From Actinoplanes aureus (GTDB taxonomy: Bacteria > Actinomycetota > Actinomycetes > Mycobacteriales > Micromonosporaceae), in contig NZ_JADQTO010000005.1 of NCBI RefSeq assembly GCF_015704865.1, forward strand, positions 25,016-89,015: 64,000 nucleotides of DNA, written 5' to 3'. Numbering within the stretch: position 1 is the first letter of the stretch; each line of letters begins with the position of its first letter. The position numbers and the translations under genes are program-made. Positions 33,458 through 43,172 of the stretch are shown here, one piece after another. The notes beneath the pieces were generated by a model. That model searched no databases. It was not told where the DNA came from and saw only the letters and a list, made by a program, of their open reading frames with translations.

Positions 33458-34348
33458 GTGAATCGTCTCGCCTGGTTTCTCTTCGTCTCGGTCTCGGTGC
33501 TCTGGGGCATCCCGTACTTCCTCATCAAGATCGCGATCGACGACCTGTCGCCGGTGTTCGTGGTCGCCGGCCGGGTCGCGATCGCGGCGGCCGTGCTGAT
33601 CCCGGTCGCCCTGATGCGCGGCTCGCTGAGCGCGCTGCGCGGCCGGATGCCGGTGGTCACCCTGATCGCGGTGGTGCACATCGTCGGACCGTTCCTGCTC
33701 ATCACCTACGGCGAGCAGCACATCTCGTCGTCGCTGACCGGGATCCTGATCGCGGTCGAGCCGGTGGTGATCGCGCTGCTGATGTCGCGTACCGAGCCGC
33801 TGAGCCCGATCCGGGTGGCCGGTCTGGTGGTCGGCTTCGCCGGAGTGGTGGTGCTGGTCGGTCTGGACGTCTCCGGAGACCGCTACGGCCTGCTCGGTGC
33901 CGGGATGGTGCTGCTCGCCGCGATCAGTTACGCGGTGGCGACCATGCTGGTGCAGCGCAAGGCCGCCGACATCCCGCCGGAGGCGCTGACCGTCGGCACC
34001 ACCGCGATCACCACCGTGGTGCTGCTGCCGTTCGCCCTGCTCGCCTGGCCCACCGAGCCGGTCGGCGCGGACTCCTGGGCGGCGCTGGCGGTGCTCGGCG
34101 TCTTCTGCACGGCCCTGGCGCTGCTGGCGTTCTACCGGCTGATCGTGCTGGCCGGCTCGAACCGGGCCGGTCTGGTGACGTACGTCAACCCGGTGGTCGC
34201 CGTGCTGCTCGGTGTCGTGCTGCTGAACGAGTCGATCGGGGTGGCCACGGTCGCCGGCTTCGCCCTCATCGTGGTGGGCTGCTGGCTCTCCACCCGCCCG
34301 GCTCCGGCTCCGCTCCGTAAGCGGGAGCTCACGTTCCGGTCTTCCTAG
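33458..34348 (+). CDS. EamA/DMT-family transporter
   Basis: This 296-residue permease has ten predicted membrane helices in two EamA repeats (residues 5-140 and 150-285). Both carry family signatures: LWGIPYFLIKIAIDDLSP at the start, SLTGILIAVEPVVIALL closing repeat one, and AGLVTYVNPVVAVLLGVVLLNE in repeat two. It is likely an exporter of amino acids or another metabolite. The start is GTG at 33458. It is divergent from the LysR gene, which probably controls it. Confidence 0.92.
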   Translation: MNRLAWFLFVSVSVLWGIPYFLIKIAIDDLSPVFVVAGRVAIAAAVLIPVALMRGSLSALRGRMPVVTLIAVVHIVGPFLLITYGEQHISSSLTGILIAVEPVVIALLMSRTEPLSPIRVAGLVVGFAGVVVLVGLDVSGDRYGLLGAGMVLLAAISYAVATMLVQRKAADIPPEALTVGTTAITTVVLLPFALLAWPTEPVGADSWAALAVLGVFCTALALLAFYRLIVLAGSNRAGLVTYVNPVVAVLLGVVLLNESIGVATVAGFALIVVGCWLSTRPAPAPLRKRELTFRSS

Positions 34349-34538
34349 CGGGTTCTTGACCTCTGCGGTGAAAATTGCCAGAAAACTCACAGGTCAGGGA
34401 CAGCGCAGAGCTCTTGGCGGTACGAACTTTTTGCGGAATCTTTTCGGAGTCTTCAAGATTCATCCGAAGACGCGGAGAGGAGCGACATGACGATACGGGG
34501 GCGAACAAACCCAGTGGATCTCTTTTACGGTGGTCGCC

Positions 34539-35546
34539 ATGTCCAGTGACCGCCCGATCTTCGTCGTCGGCTGCCCTCGCTCCGGCACGACGATGTTGCA
34601 GCTGATGCTCCACGCGCACCCGCGCATCGCGCTGCCCCCGGAGACCCGCTTCCTGCTCGCCGCCTGGCAACAGCGCTCCGAGTTCGGCGATCTCAACGAC
34701 GCCGGAAACCGGCAGTCGCTGGCCGAGTACATCGTCAAGTCGTCCCAGTTCGCCGACCTCGGGCTGGACGAGCAGCAGGTGATCGACGCGATCGTGTCCG
34801 GCCCGCCGACCCTCGGCTCGGCGTTCGGCATCGTCTTCAAGATGTACTCGGAACGTTTCGGCAAGCCGCGCTGGGGCGACAAGCGCCCGATGTACCTGCG
34901 GTACCTGCCGACGATCCTGAAGCTGTTCCCGGACGCGCAGATCATCAACATCATGCGCGACGGCCGGGACTGCGTGGCGTCGCTCAAGGAGACGCCGTGG
35001 AAGCCCGAGGAGTTCGACACGCTCCTCGACTACTGGAAGAAGTCGGCGGAGTCGTCGCTGATCGCCTCCCGGATCTACCGCAAGGACGTGTACCACCAGG
35101 TCCGCTACGAGGACCTGGTGGCCGACCCGGAGCCGCACCTGAAGCGGATCTGCGCCTTCCTCGAGGAGGACTACGACCCGGCGATGAAGGCGCCGAACAA
35201 GCTGGCCTCGGTCGCCGTGCCGGAGTACAAGACCTGGCACACGCTGACTCACAAGGCGCCCACCACCGAGCGGATCGCGAGCTGGCGCAAGCGGCTCACC
35301 GACGACGAGGTGCGCCAGTGCGAGGCCGCGTTCGGTGAGCTGCTGCCGCAGTTCGGGTACGAGCCGACCATCCCGATCCCGCGCAGCGTCCGGATGCGCA
35401 ACGACGCCACCCTGCTGGCGAAGAAGCGGCTCGGCCCGGCCAAGCGCGCCGTCACCGGCCTGCTGTCCCAGGTCCGGCGCCAGGAGCCGCAGCCGACCGA
35501 GCCGCCGGTGGCGGCCCTGCTCACCAGCCGCCAGCTCGGCCGCTGA
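34539..35546 (+). CDS. Sulfotransferase family protein, copy 2
   Basis: This 335-residue PAPS-dependent sulfotransferase is a close paralogue of the gene at 1903. The first 30 residues are almost identical, including VGCPRSGTTMLQL (5'-phosphosulfate loop) and HAHPRIALPPE. NIMRDGRDCVASLKETPW and YHQVRYEDLVADPE also align. The two differ mainly in the central acceptor-facing part and the C-terminal tail. The ATG at 34539 gives equal N-termini; a GTG at 34530 adds three residues. The short leader containing TTTTACGGTG is shared with copy 1. The acceptor is unknown. Confidence 0.88.
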   Translation: MSSDRPIFVVGCPRSGTTMLQLMLHAHPRIALPPETRFLLAAWQQRSEFGDLNDAGNRQSLAEYIVKSSQFADLGLDEQQVIDAIVSGPPTLGSAFGIVFKMYSERFGKPRWGDKRPMYLRYLPTILKLFPDAQIINIMRDGRDCVASLKETPWKPEEFDTLLDYWKKSAESSLIASRIYRKDVYHQVRYEDLVADPEPHLKRICAFLEEDYDPAMKAPNKLASVAVPEYKTWHTLTHKAPTTERIASWRKRLTDDEVRQCEAAFGELLPQFGYEPTIPIPRSVRMRNDATLLAKKRLGPAKRAVTGLLSQVRRQEPQPTEPPVAALLTSRQLGR

Positions 35547-35573
35547 CGTCACCGCCCGGGCGCTGCGGAGCGG

Positions 35574-36212
35574 TCAGCCGATCAGGCGCCGCTCCCACGC
35601 CCAGGCGGCGATCTCCACCCGGTTGCGGGTGTCCAGCTTGGCGTGGACGCTGCCCAGGTGCGTCTTCACGGTGCCGACCGAGATGAACAGCTCGGCGGCG
35701 ATCTCCGCGTTGGTCAGGCCGCGGGCGGTCAGGCGGACCACCTCCAGCTCGCGCGGCGACAGGCCGCCGTCCTCCGCCGGCTGAGCCGGCGTCGCCAGGT
35801 GCTGGAGCAGGCGTACGGTGATCGACGGGCTGATCAGCGCGTCCCCGGAGGCGGCCGCTCGCACCGCCTCCACCAGCAACGCCGGCCCGGAGTCCTTCAG
35901 CAGGAACCCCACCGCGCCGTTGCGTAACGCCTGGTGGACGTACTCGTCCAGGTCGAACGTGGTGACCACGACCACCTTCACCGGGTCGGTGACGCCCGGG
36001 CCGGCGAGCAGCCGCAGCGCCTGCAACCCGTCCATCTTCGGCATCCGGATGTCCATCAGCGCCACGTCCGGCCGCAGCCGCCGGGCCTGCTCGACCGCGG
36101 TCACGCCGTCGGCGGCCTCACCGACCACCTCCATGTCCGGCTGCGCTCCGAGGATCATGCCGAAGCCGGTCCGGACCATGGCCTGGTCGTCGGCGACGAG
36201 TACGCGAATCAA
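35574..36212 (-). CDS. NarL/FixJ-family response regulator
   Basis: This 212-residue regulator has a receiver domain (residues 1-120: [11 protein letters not shown], phosphoacceptor Asp in [14 protein letters not shown] near residue 53, Lys in FLLKDSG) and a LuxR helix-turn-helix at the C-terminus ([22 protein letters not shown], then [15 protein letters not shown]). The start is TTG at 36210-36212 overlapping the kinase stop by four bases, with GGAG upstream. It is therefore coupled to and activated by that kinase. The divergent ABC exporter is a likely target. Confidence 0.93.
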   Translation of the reverse strand: MIRVLVADDQAMVRTGFGMILGAQPDMEVVGEAADGVTAVEQARRLRPDVALMDIRMPKMDGLQALRLLAGPGVTDPVKVVVVTTFDLDEYVHQALRNGAVGFLLKDSGPALLVEAVRAAASGDALISPSITVRLLQHLATPAQPAEDGGLSPRELEVVRLTARGLTNAEIAAELFISVGTVKTHLGSVHAKLDTRNRVEIAAWAWERRLIG

Positions 36213-37495
36213 GAACCACTCCAGTTCAGAGGTAGTGCCACGTCGACGGCCCAGCCGCCGTCCACGCCGGGACCGGCGGTGATCTGCCCGCCCACCGCGC
36301 GGACCCGTTCGGCCAGCCCGGCCAGACCGTAACCCGGCCGGTCCCGCGGGGTGACCGGCCGGGGCGGCGGCCCGTCGTTCGCGACCCGCACCAACAGCTG
36401 GTCCGGCGTACGCCGCAGCCACACGTCCACCGTCGTCGCGCCCCCGGCGTGCTGGCGGACGTTGGTCAGCGCCTCCATCACCACCCGGTACGCCGAGGTG
36501 GACACCTCCACCGGCAGCCCGGTCGTCTCCCCGTCCAGGTGCAGCCGGGCCGGCGGGCCCCCGGCCGCGGTGAACTGCTCGACCAGCTCCGGAAGGTCCG
36601 GCACCCCGGCGATCGGGGCGAGCGGCGCGTCCGGCCGCGACTGCGGGTCACGCAGCACGCCGACCATCCGGCGCATCGACGCCATCGTCTCGGCGCCCGC
36701 CTGCTCGATCTGCTCCAGGGCCAGCAGCACCCGTTTCGGGTCCTGCTCGGCGATGAACCGGGCACCCTGGGCCTGCACCACGATCCCGGTGACGTGGTGG
36801 GCGATGAAGTCGTGCAGGTCCCGGGCGAACTCGGCGCGCTGCTCGGTGCGTACCGTGTCCAGGGCGCGCTGCCGGTTTCCCTCGAGGGTGCGCAGGTAGA
36901 CGCCGACGGCGATGGCGGCGGAGCCGACGAGCGCTTGAAGCAGGCCGTACGTCGAGTAGGTGCGCAGGTCGCCGGAGCGCAGCGGGAGCACGGCGACGGC
37001 GAGTAGCAGGGCCGCGCAGGCAGCCGTCGCCCAGCGTGCCTGGCCGCGACGGGCCACCACCATCAGCACGCCGAACAGCGCCGCCGACTCGGCCAGACCC
37101 CAGATGTTGTTCCGGTCCTGGCCGGACACCAGCGCGGTGAGCAGCATCGACTGCGCGGCCAGCAGGAGCGCCGCCTGCGGCAGCCGGGACGAGCCGGGCC
37201 GGTGCACCGGCAGCCACACCGCGGCCGCCACGACGGCGGCCGCGACCTGCCAGATCCCGAACCCGACACCGCTCAGCATGCCGCCCTGCACGTCAACCAG
37301 GCCGAGCAGGGCCAGCGCGCCGAGGGCGGTGAGCTGGCCGAGATGCAGCAGCGTGCGGTTCATCATCGTGACCCAGCGTAGTGGGCGGGTGAGGCGTCCC
37401 CATCGGCCGAAAGTCAGAGTCGCCGGCGGCCGAGCCTGCCGCCGGGCCGATGTGCCGGTGTCCGGCGATCGATCAGGATCCGTCTGTCCGTTCAC
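36209..37495 (-). CDS. HisKA_3-type sensor histidine kinase
   Basis: This 428-residue kinase senses an unknown signal at the membrane. Five or six hydrophobic helices lie in residues 45-205. The dimerisation helix holds the phosphorylated His in [21 protein letters not shown] (about residue 232), the NarL-partner type. A short HATPase domain ends with [22 protein letters not shown] at 37495 lies 18 bases from the divergent ABC exporter start. The kinase precedes and overlaps the response-regulator gene, giving a TCS-exporter divergon seen in antimicrobial-peptide responses, but the inducer here is unknown. Confidence 0.92.
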   Translation of the reverse strand: MNGQTDPDRSPDTGTSARRQARPPATLTFGRWGRLTRPLRWVTMMNRTLLHLGQLTALGALALLGLVDVQGGMLSGVGFGIWQVAAAVVAAAVWLPVHRPGSSRLPQAALLLAAQSMLLTALVSGQDRNNIWGLAESAALFGVLMVVARRGQARWATAACAALLLAVAVLPLRSGDLRTYSTYGLLQALVGSAAIAVGVYLRTLEGNRQRALDTVRTEQRAEFARDLHDFIAHHVTGIVVQAQGARFIAEQDPKRVLLALEQIEQAGAETMASMRRMVGVLRDPQSRPDAPLAPIAGVPDLPELVEQFTAAGGPPARLHLDGETTGLPVEVSTSAYRVVMEALTNVRQHAGGATTVDVWLRRTPDQLLVRVANDGPPPRPVTPRDRPGYGLAGLAERVRAVGGQITAGPGVDGGWAVDVALPLNWSGS

Positions 37496-37513
37496 CGCTT
37501 CCCTGGAGCTCTC

Positions 37514-38269
37514 ATGCAGACGCAGTCATCACCCGACACTCTGGCGGCGGTCGCCGCCGTGAACCTGGTGAAGGTGTACGGCACCGGCGACACCGCGGTC
37601 CGCGCCCTGGACGGGGTCACCGTCGGGTTCGACCGCGGCCGGTTCACCGCGATCATGGGCCCGTCCGGCTCCGGCAAATCCACCCTCATGCACTGCCTCG
37701 CCGGGCTGGACACCGCCACCTCCGGCCAGGTGCTGCTCGGCGGCTCCGACCTCACCCGGCAGCCGGACAAGGTGCTCACCAAGGCCCGGCGGGAGCGGAT
37801 CGGCTTCGTCTTCCAGTCGTTCAACCTGCTGCCACAGCTCACCGCGGCCGCCAACATCACGCTGCCGCTGGACCTGGCCGGCCGCAGACCGGACCCCGCG
37901 CTGTACGACCGGCTGGTCACCACGCTCGGCCTGACCGGGCGGCTCACCCACCTGCCCAGCGAGCTCTCCGGCGGCCAGCAGCAGCGGGTCGCGCTGGCCC
38001 GGGCCCTGGTCGCCCGCCCCGAGGTGATCTTCGCGGACGAGCCGACCGGCAACCTCGACTCCCGGTCCGGAGCCGAGGTGCTGAGTCTGCTGCGGGACTC
38101 GGCACGCGACCTGGGACAGACGATCGTGATGGTCACCCACGATCCGGGTGCGGCGGCGTACGCGCACCGGGTCGTCCTGCTCGCCGACGGACGCCTGGCC
38201 GGGGAGATCCACAGCCCGGACATCGCCGCGGTCACCGACGCCCTGCAGTCGCTGGCGGCCGCCCGATGA
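37514..38269 (+). CDS. ABC exporter ATP-binding protein, MacB/LolD type
   Basis: This 251-residue ATPase drives an FtsX-type exporter. Walker [19 protein letters not shown] (near residue 48), Q-loop [14 protein letters not shown], signature [19 protein letters not shown], Walker [15 protein letters not shown] and the switch [12 protein letters not shown] are all intact. ATG at 37514 has TGGAG nearby. Its stop overlaps the permease ATG by four bases. The divergent two-component system probably controls the pair. Confidence 0.94.
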   Translation: MQTQSSPDTLAAVAAVNLVKVYGTGDTAVRALDGVTVGFDRGRFTAIMGPSGSGKSTLMHCLAGLDTATSGQVLLGGSDLTRQPDKVLTKARRERIGFVFQSFNLLPQLTAAANITLPLDLAGRRPDPALYDRLVTTLGLTGRLTHLPSELSGGQQQRVALARALVARPEVIFADEPTGNLDSRSGAEVLSLLRDSARDLGQTIVMVTHDPGAAAYAHRVVLLADGRLAGEIHSPDIAAVTDALQSLAAAR

Positions 38270-40764
38270 GCGTGGTGCTGCGTACCCAGCTCGCCGGCGT
38301 GGCGCGCCGCCCGGCCCGGCTGCTGCTCACCGGGCTGGCCGTGCTGGTCGCCTCGTTCGTGGTCTACGCGACCGTGCTCGCCCAGCAGATCACCGAGCGC
38401 AGCCTGCTCAACGGCCTGTCCGGCACTCCCGAGGCGGCCGGCCTGGTGGTCCGCGGCGGGACGGTCACGACCGGGCAGCTCGCGAAGATCCGGGAGCTGC
38501 CCGGGGTGGCCGAGGCGGTCGGGCGTGCCGACGCGGGCGGGCAGCTCGGCTCGGAGTATCTGGCCGTCATCGCCGATCCGGGCACCGGTCCGCTGAGTCT
38601 GCTGACGATGCGGGAGGGCCGGTTCCCGTCCGGGCCCGGCGAGGTCGCGGTGACGCCGCGCACCGTCGAACGGATGGGGCTGGCCGTCGGCGCCACCACC
38701 CAGCTCGACGCGGGCACCGGCAAGCCGGTGCCGCTGAAGGTGGTCGGCGTGGCGGAGGGCCGTGACGACTACGGCTTCATGGCGTACGCCCCGCTGGCCA
38801 CCGTGAGCGCGCTGTCCGGCGGCGACGTGCTGACACAGATCGACATCCGCCTGGCCGCCGGTGCCGACTCCGCCGCGTTGCGGGAGCGGCTGACCAGCCT
38901 GACCGCCGGAGCGGACGCGCCGGAGGTGGCCACCGGAGCCGAGGTCCGGCTCGCCGAGGCCCGCGCGACGGCGGGCGAGGTCGACCAGGTCTTCGCCGTG
39001 GTCGCCACCTTCGTCGCGGTGGCCGTGGTGGCCGCCGGCCTGATCGCCGCCTCCACGTTCCGGATCGTCTTCGCGCAGCGCATGCGCCAGCTCGCCCTGC
39101 TCCGGGCGATCGGCGCCGGCCGGGCACCGCTGGCCCGGGCGCTGGCCATCGAGGGGTTGCTGATCGGCCTGGTCACCGGCGTGACCGGCACACTCGCGGC
39201 GCTCGGCGTCGGTCACCTCGTGCCGGTGGTGCTGCGGGCCCTCGGCTGGAAGGTGTCCTCGCCCGGGTTCCCGGTCGCGCAGGCGCTCGGGACCGTCCTG
39301 CTGGCGGTACTGATCACCGTTCTGGCCGTCCTCGCCCCGGCGCTGTCGGCGGCCCGGGTGGCCCCCCTGGAAGCCCTGCGCGCCGCCGCCTCCACCGGGG
39401 CAAAGCGCGGGATCGGCGCGCTGCGCTGGGCCGCCGGCCTCGTCTTCGTGGCCGCCGCGGCGGGCGTGGCCGGGCTGGTCGTGGCGAACCTGCCCGGTGC
39501 GGACCTGACCGGTTACGACCCGATGCCGATGCTGCTGGCCGTGGTCGTCTCGGGTGGCCTGGCCTACATCGCGCTGATCGCGCTCGGCCCGGCGCTGGTC
39601 CGCCCGGTGCTGGCGCTGACCGGCTGGCCGCTGCGCCGGCTCGGCCCGACCGGCCGGCTCGCCGTCGGCGGGGTCGGCGGCAGCACCCGCCGGGCGGCCG
39701 CGGTCGCGGTGGTGGTCGCGCTCGGTGTCACCCTGATCGCCGGGGTGCTGGTCGGCGGTGCCTCGATCCGGGTCCTGTCCGACCGGGAACTGGCCGCGTC
39801 CGCACCGGCCGACTTCGAGCTCACCGGCGCCGAGGGCACGTCGTTGCCGGCCGGGATCGCCGACCGGGCCGGTGCCAGCACCGAACTGACCCGGGTCACG
39901 CCGTACCGGCGGGTGGCCGAGCTGAAGGTCGGCGGCCTGGACGGGGTGGGCGCCACCGATCTGGCGATGTCCGCGCTGCCCCGGCTCGCCGACCTGGACA
40001 CCCGTTCCGGGAACGCCGGTGACCTGGGACCCGGCCGGGCGGTGCTCGCCCGGTTCGTCGCGGACCAGGCTGGGCTGCGAGTCGGCGACACGGCTGAGGT
40101 CACCGCCGGCGGCAAGCGGGTGAGCCTGACGGTCGTCGGGGTCTTCTCCGACATGGGACCGCTGCACAGCGGCCTGCTGCTGGACCCGGCCGACCTCACC
40201 GCGCTGGGCGCCGCGGCCGCGCCGACCGGCCTGCTGGCGGACGCGGCCGAGGCCGGTGAGGACGGCCGCACCGAAGGGCTGCGGGCACTGCGGGCGGCGG
40301 CCGGCGGGCAACCGGGGTACGCCGTCGCGGTCCTCGCCGACCAGCGGGACGAGATGAACACCGCGCTGACCCTGCTGCTCGCGATCGCGATCGGCCTGGT
40401 CGGGCTGACCGTGCTGATCGCCGTGGTCGGTGTCGGTGCCACCACCGCCCTGTCGGTGGTGGAGCGGGTCCGCGAGTCCGGGCTGCTCCGGGCGATCGGG
40501 ATGTCCCGCGGCGGGCTGCGCGCCATGCTCACCACCGAGTCGGCCCTGTACGGGGTGATCGGCGCCGCGCTCGGTCTGCTGCTCGGTGTCCCGTACGCCT
40601 GGCTCGCTCTCCAGGCCACCGGCCTGAACGCGCCGCTCACCCTGCCGGTGTGGCAGCTGGCCGCGGTGTTCCTGGCGCTGGTGGCGCTGACCGCGCTGGC
40701 CGGCGTGCTGCCCGCGCGCCGCGCGGCCCGGGTCAGCCCGGTGACCGCGCTCGGTACCGAGTGA
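38266..40764 (+). CDS. FtsX-family ABC exporter permease with two FtsX domains
   Basis: This 832-residue membrane protein has ten predicted helices. An N-terminal helix (residues 17-38) precedes a large extracellular domain. A first FtsX bundle follows at about 245-400 ([32 protein letters not shown]). A second extracellular part leads to a second FtsX bundle at about 700-832 ([25 protein letters not shown] and [17 protein letters not shown]). Duplicated FtsX permeases typically handle lipids, lipoproteins or peptide antibiotics. It overlaps the ATPase gene by four bases and ends before a strong hairpin. The substrate is not known. Confidence 0.92.
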   Translation: MSVVLRTQLAGVARRPARLLLTGLAVLVASFVVYATVLAQQITERSLLNGLSGTPEAAGLVVRGGTVTTGQLAKIRELPGVAEAVGRADAGGQLGSEYLAVIADPGTGPLSLLTMREGRFPSGPGEVAVTPRTVERMGLAVGATTQLDAGTGKPVPLKVVGVAEGRDDYGFMAYAPLATVSALSGGDVLTQIDIRLAAGADSAALRERLTSLTAGADAPEVATGAEVRLAEARATAGEVDQVFAVVATFVAVAVVAAGLIAASTFRIVFAQRMRQLALLRAIGAGRAPLARALAIEGLLIGLVTGVTGTLAALGVGHLVPVVLRALGWKVSSPGFPVAQALGTVLLAVLITVLAVLAPALSAARVAPLEALRAAASTGAKRGIGALRWAAGLVFVAAAAGVAGLVVANLPGADLTGYDPMPMLLAVVVSGGLAYIALIALGPALVRPVLALTGWPLRRLGPTGRLAVGGVGGSTRRAAAVAVVVALGVTLIAGVLVGGASIRVLSDRELAASAPADFELTGAEGTSLPAGIADRAGASTELTRVTPYRRVAELKVGGLDGVGATDLAMSALPRLADLDTRSGNAGDLGPGRAVLARFVADQAGLRVGDTAEVTAGGKRVSLTVVGVFSDMGPLHSGLLLDPADLTALGAAAAPTGLLADAAEAGEDGRTEGLRALRAAAGGQPGYAVAVLADQRDEMNTALTLLLAIAIGLVGLTVLIAVVGVGATTALSVVERVRESGLLRAIGMSRGGLRAMLTTESALYGVIGAALGLLLGVPYAWLALQATGLNAPLTLPVWQLAAVFLALVALTALAGVLPARRAARVSPVTALGTE

Positions 40765-40772
40765 GGTAACGG

Positions 40773-40806
40773 TTCCGCGGGCCACCGTCGCAGGTGGCCC
40801 GCGGAA
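40773..40806 (+). terminator. Terminator of the FtsX exporter operon
   Basis: Perfect 14-base arms (TTCCGCGGGCCACC, 40773-40786, with 40793-40806) and a six-base loop, eight bases past the permease stop. Confidence 0.85.
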
Positions 40807-40889
40807 TGGCGCGACCGGTCCGGACATCGATCGGACGGTCCGGTAACGTTCACGCCCGCAAGATTCTCTTCAGGCGGGGGAACGCTGGA

Positions 40890-43169
40890 ATGCAGAGACG
40901 GGTAGCGATCGGGATCGGTGCGGCGGTTGCCGTGCTCGCGGCCGGAGGCGGGGTCGCGGTGCTGACCCTGACGTCCGGCCCGGCTGAGACGGCGGCGGCC
41001 GCGCAGGACGGGGTCACGGTCCTGCCACCGGACCCGAACGCCGAGCCGCCGCGGATCCCCACCGACCTGCACACCGTCGACATCGCCGGCTCCGGCGGCT
41101 CGGCCGAGGTGCCGCAGCGCGACACCAAGCGGTTCAGCCTGCTGGGCGTGACCTGGGCCGACCCGAAGGACAAGCCGGAGGCTTCCATCGAGGTCCGGAC
41201 CCGCGGCGTCAAGAGCGGCAAATGGTCCGACTGGCAGGCGCTGGAGCCCTCGGACATCGGCCCGGACGGTGCCGAGGCCGCCGCGACCGCGCGCCGGGGT
41301 GGTACCGAGCCGCTGTGGGTGGGCCCGGCGGACGGCGTCGCGGCCCGGATCGCCGGCTCCGGTTCCGGTCTGCCGGCCGGTCTGCGGCTCGACCTGATCG
41401 ACCCGGGCACCGAGCCCGGCGGCCGGGGCGGCGGCGAGCCCGATCCGAGCGCCTCGGCACCGGCACCGGAGCCCAGCACCGGCACGCCGGAGTCGTCCGA
41501 ACCGGCCCCCGGCCCGAGTGCCGAGCCGGAGGCGCCGCCGGCCAGCCAGCCCGCGCCCCCGCCGTCGGCGATCGTGCCGCCCTCCTTGGGCCCGGCCCCG
41601 TCGGCGCCGGCCTCCACCGGCCCCTCGACGGTGCCGACCACCACGACCGTGGTGCCGACCTCGACCGTGCCGGTCAAGGCCCAGTTCCCGCTGTACTACA
41701 GCCGCCGGACGTGGAGCGCCGACGAGCGGATCGTCGGGTCGATCGAGGTCGCCAAGGAGGTCAAACTCCTCTGGGTGCACCACACCGCCACGACCAACAG
41801 CTACGAGTGCACCGAGTCGCCGGCGATCGTGCGCGGCATCCAGGCGTACCACGTGAAGAGCAACGGGTGGTCCGACGTCGGCTACAACTACCTGATGGAC
41901 AAGTGCGGCCGCCTCTACGAGGGCCGTCGGGGCGGGGTGGAGAACGCCGTGGTCGGCGCGCACACCCAGGGCTTCAACACCAACTACGCGGCTGTCTCGG
42001 TGATCGGCAACTACGAGAGCGCGAAGTCCAACCCGGCGATCGAGCTGACGATCGCCCAGCTCGCGGCGGCCCGGCTGGGTAAGTACAACTACAACCCCAC
42101 CAGCAAGGTGACCGTGGTGGCCGGGTCGACGAACGGCAAGTACAAGGCGGGCACCCGGGTCACCCTGCCGCGGGTCTCCGGGCACCGCGACGCGGACGCC
42201 ACCGCCTGTCCCGGCGCCAACCTGTACTCCCGGCTCGCCGCGATCCGGGGCGCGTCCCAGCAGATGATCACCGGGCTGGCGCTGCGGTCGGTGACCGGCG
42301 GCGGCAGCGCCGGGGGCGTCTGGTTCGTCCGGAACAAGGCCCAGCTCACCTGGTCGCTCACCACCCCGGCGGCGCAGGTGGCCCGGATCGAGGTCCAGGT
42401 CGACGGCAAGACCGTCTCCACCCTGCCCGGCACCGCGCTGACCGCGGCGGTCACGCTGACCCCCGGCAAGCACACGGTGGTGATCCGGCCGGTGCACGTC
42501 TCCGGCAGTTCGGCGCGGCTGACCGCCACCATCTGGGGTGACGTGACCGCCCCGTCGACCCCGGGCGGGCTGGCGGTCGGACTGAGCACCGGGACGGTCA
42601 GCAAGACCGCGGTGCCGGTGGTCTTCGGATTCTCGGCGGCCGACAACGCCGGGCTCGGCGGGTACGTCATCAGCCGGCCCCGGGCGGGTTCGGCGCCGGC
42701 GACCGCGCGCTCGTGGGCCACCACGGCACGGCTCGGCGCCACCACCTACACCGTCACCGCGAGGGACCTGGCGGGCAACGTCGGCCGGACCGCGTCGGTC
42801 TCCCGGAGTGTCCTGCTGAGCTCGGAGGGCTCCGCCAAGAAGACCGGCACCTGGAGCAAGAAGTCCGGCAACGGGTACCTCGGCGACAAGGCGCTCTCCG
42901 CGCGGACCAAGAACCGGAAGCTGGCCTGGACGTTCACCGGCCGGTCCGCGGCCCTGCTGTTCACCAAGAACAGCAGCTCCGGCAAGGTCGCGATCTATGT
43001 GGACGGCAAGAAGCTGAGCACCGTGGACCTGAAGTCCAAGAAGACCCTGAACCGGCAGGCGGTGTGGACCCGCAGCCTGCCGTACGGCAAGCACAAGATC
43101 GAGATCGTGGTGCTCGGCACGTCCGGCCGCCCCACCGTGATCTCGGACGGTCTCCTCTACGTGAAGTGA
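40890..43169 (+). CDS. Exported PGRP/N-acetylmuramoyl-L-alanine amidase multidomain protein
   Basis: This 759-residue cell-wall hydrolase is exported by a Sec signal or anchor (residues 1-32). Residues 40-160 form a beta-rich domain with paired Trp-x-x-W-type motifs. A long Pro/Ser/Thr linker (about 165-265) precedes the PGRP amidase domain (about 275-430). The zinc and catalytic residues are in LLWVHHTATT, YNYLMDKCGRLYEGR, AVVGAHTQGFN and the zinc ligand His of VSGHRDADATACPG. Fn3-like parts follow, then a Lys-rich C-terminal beta domain. ATG at 40890 starts the signal peptide. It is monocistronic and cleaves the muramoyl-alanine bond, remodelling peptidoglycan. Confidence 0.92.
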   Translation: MQRRVAIGIGAAVAVLAAGGGVAVLTLTSGPAETAAAAQDGVTVLPPDPNAEPPRIPTDLHTVDIAGSGGSAEVPQRDTKRFSLLGVTWADPKDKPEASIEVRTRGVKSGKWSDWQALEPSDIGPDGAEAAATARRGGTEPLWVGPADGVAARIAGSGSGLPAGLRLDLIDPGTEPGGRGGGEPDPSASAPAPEPSTGTPESSEPAPGPSAEPEAPPASQPAPPPSAIVPPSLGPAPSAPASTGPSTVPTTTTVVPTSTVPVKAQFPLYYSRRTWSADERIVGSIEVAKEVKLLWVHHTATTNSYECTESPAIVRGIQAYHVKSNGWSDVGYNYLMDKCGRLYEGRRGGVENAVVGAHTQGFNTNYAAVSVIGNYESAKSNPAIELTIAQLAAARLGKYNYNPTSKVTVVAGSTNGKYKAGTRVTLPRVSGHRDADATACPGANLYSRLAAIRGASQQMITGLALRSVTGGGSAGGVWFVRNKAQLTWSLTTPAAQVARIEVQVDGKTVSTLPGTALTAAVTLTPGKHTVVIRPVHVSGSSARLTATIWGDVTAPSTPGGLAVGLSTGTVSKTAVPVVFGFSAADNAGLGGYVISRPRAGSAPATARSWATTARLGATTYTVTARDLAGNVGRTASVSRSVLLSSEGSAKKTGTWSKKSGNGYLGDKALSARTKNRKLAWTFTGRSAALLFTKNSSSGKVAIYVDGKKLSTVDLKSKKTLNRQAVWTRSLPYGKHKIEIVVLGTSGRPTVISDGLLYVK

Positions 43170-43172
43170 CCG

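Noticed and set aside
37492..40827. A long minus-strand open frame of about 1,100 codons opposite the FtsX exporter
   Set aside because: It mirrors the ATPase and permease genes, which have clear motifs and overlapping starts. The antisense translation is Arg/Gln/Gly-rich without domains, a normal shadow of GC-rich coding DNA.
39564..43094. Open frame of 1,176 codons antisense to the exporter and the PGRP amidase
   Set aside because: It spans two unrelated plus-strand genes and an intervening terminator, and its product is low-complexity.
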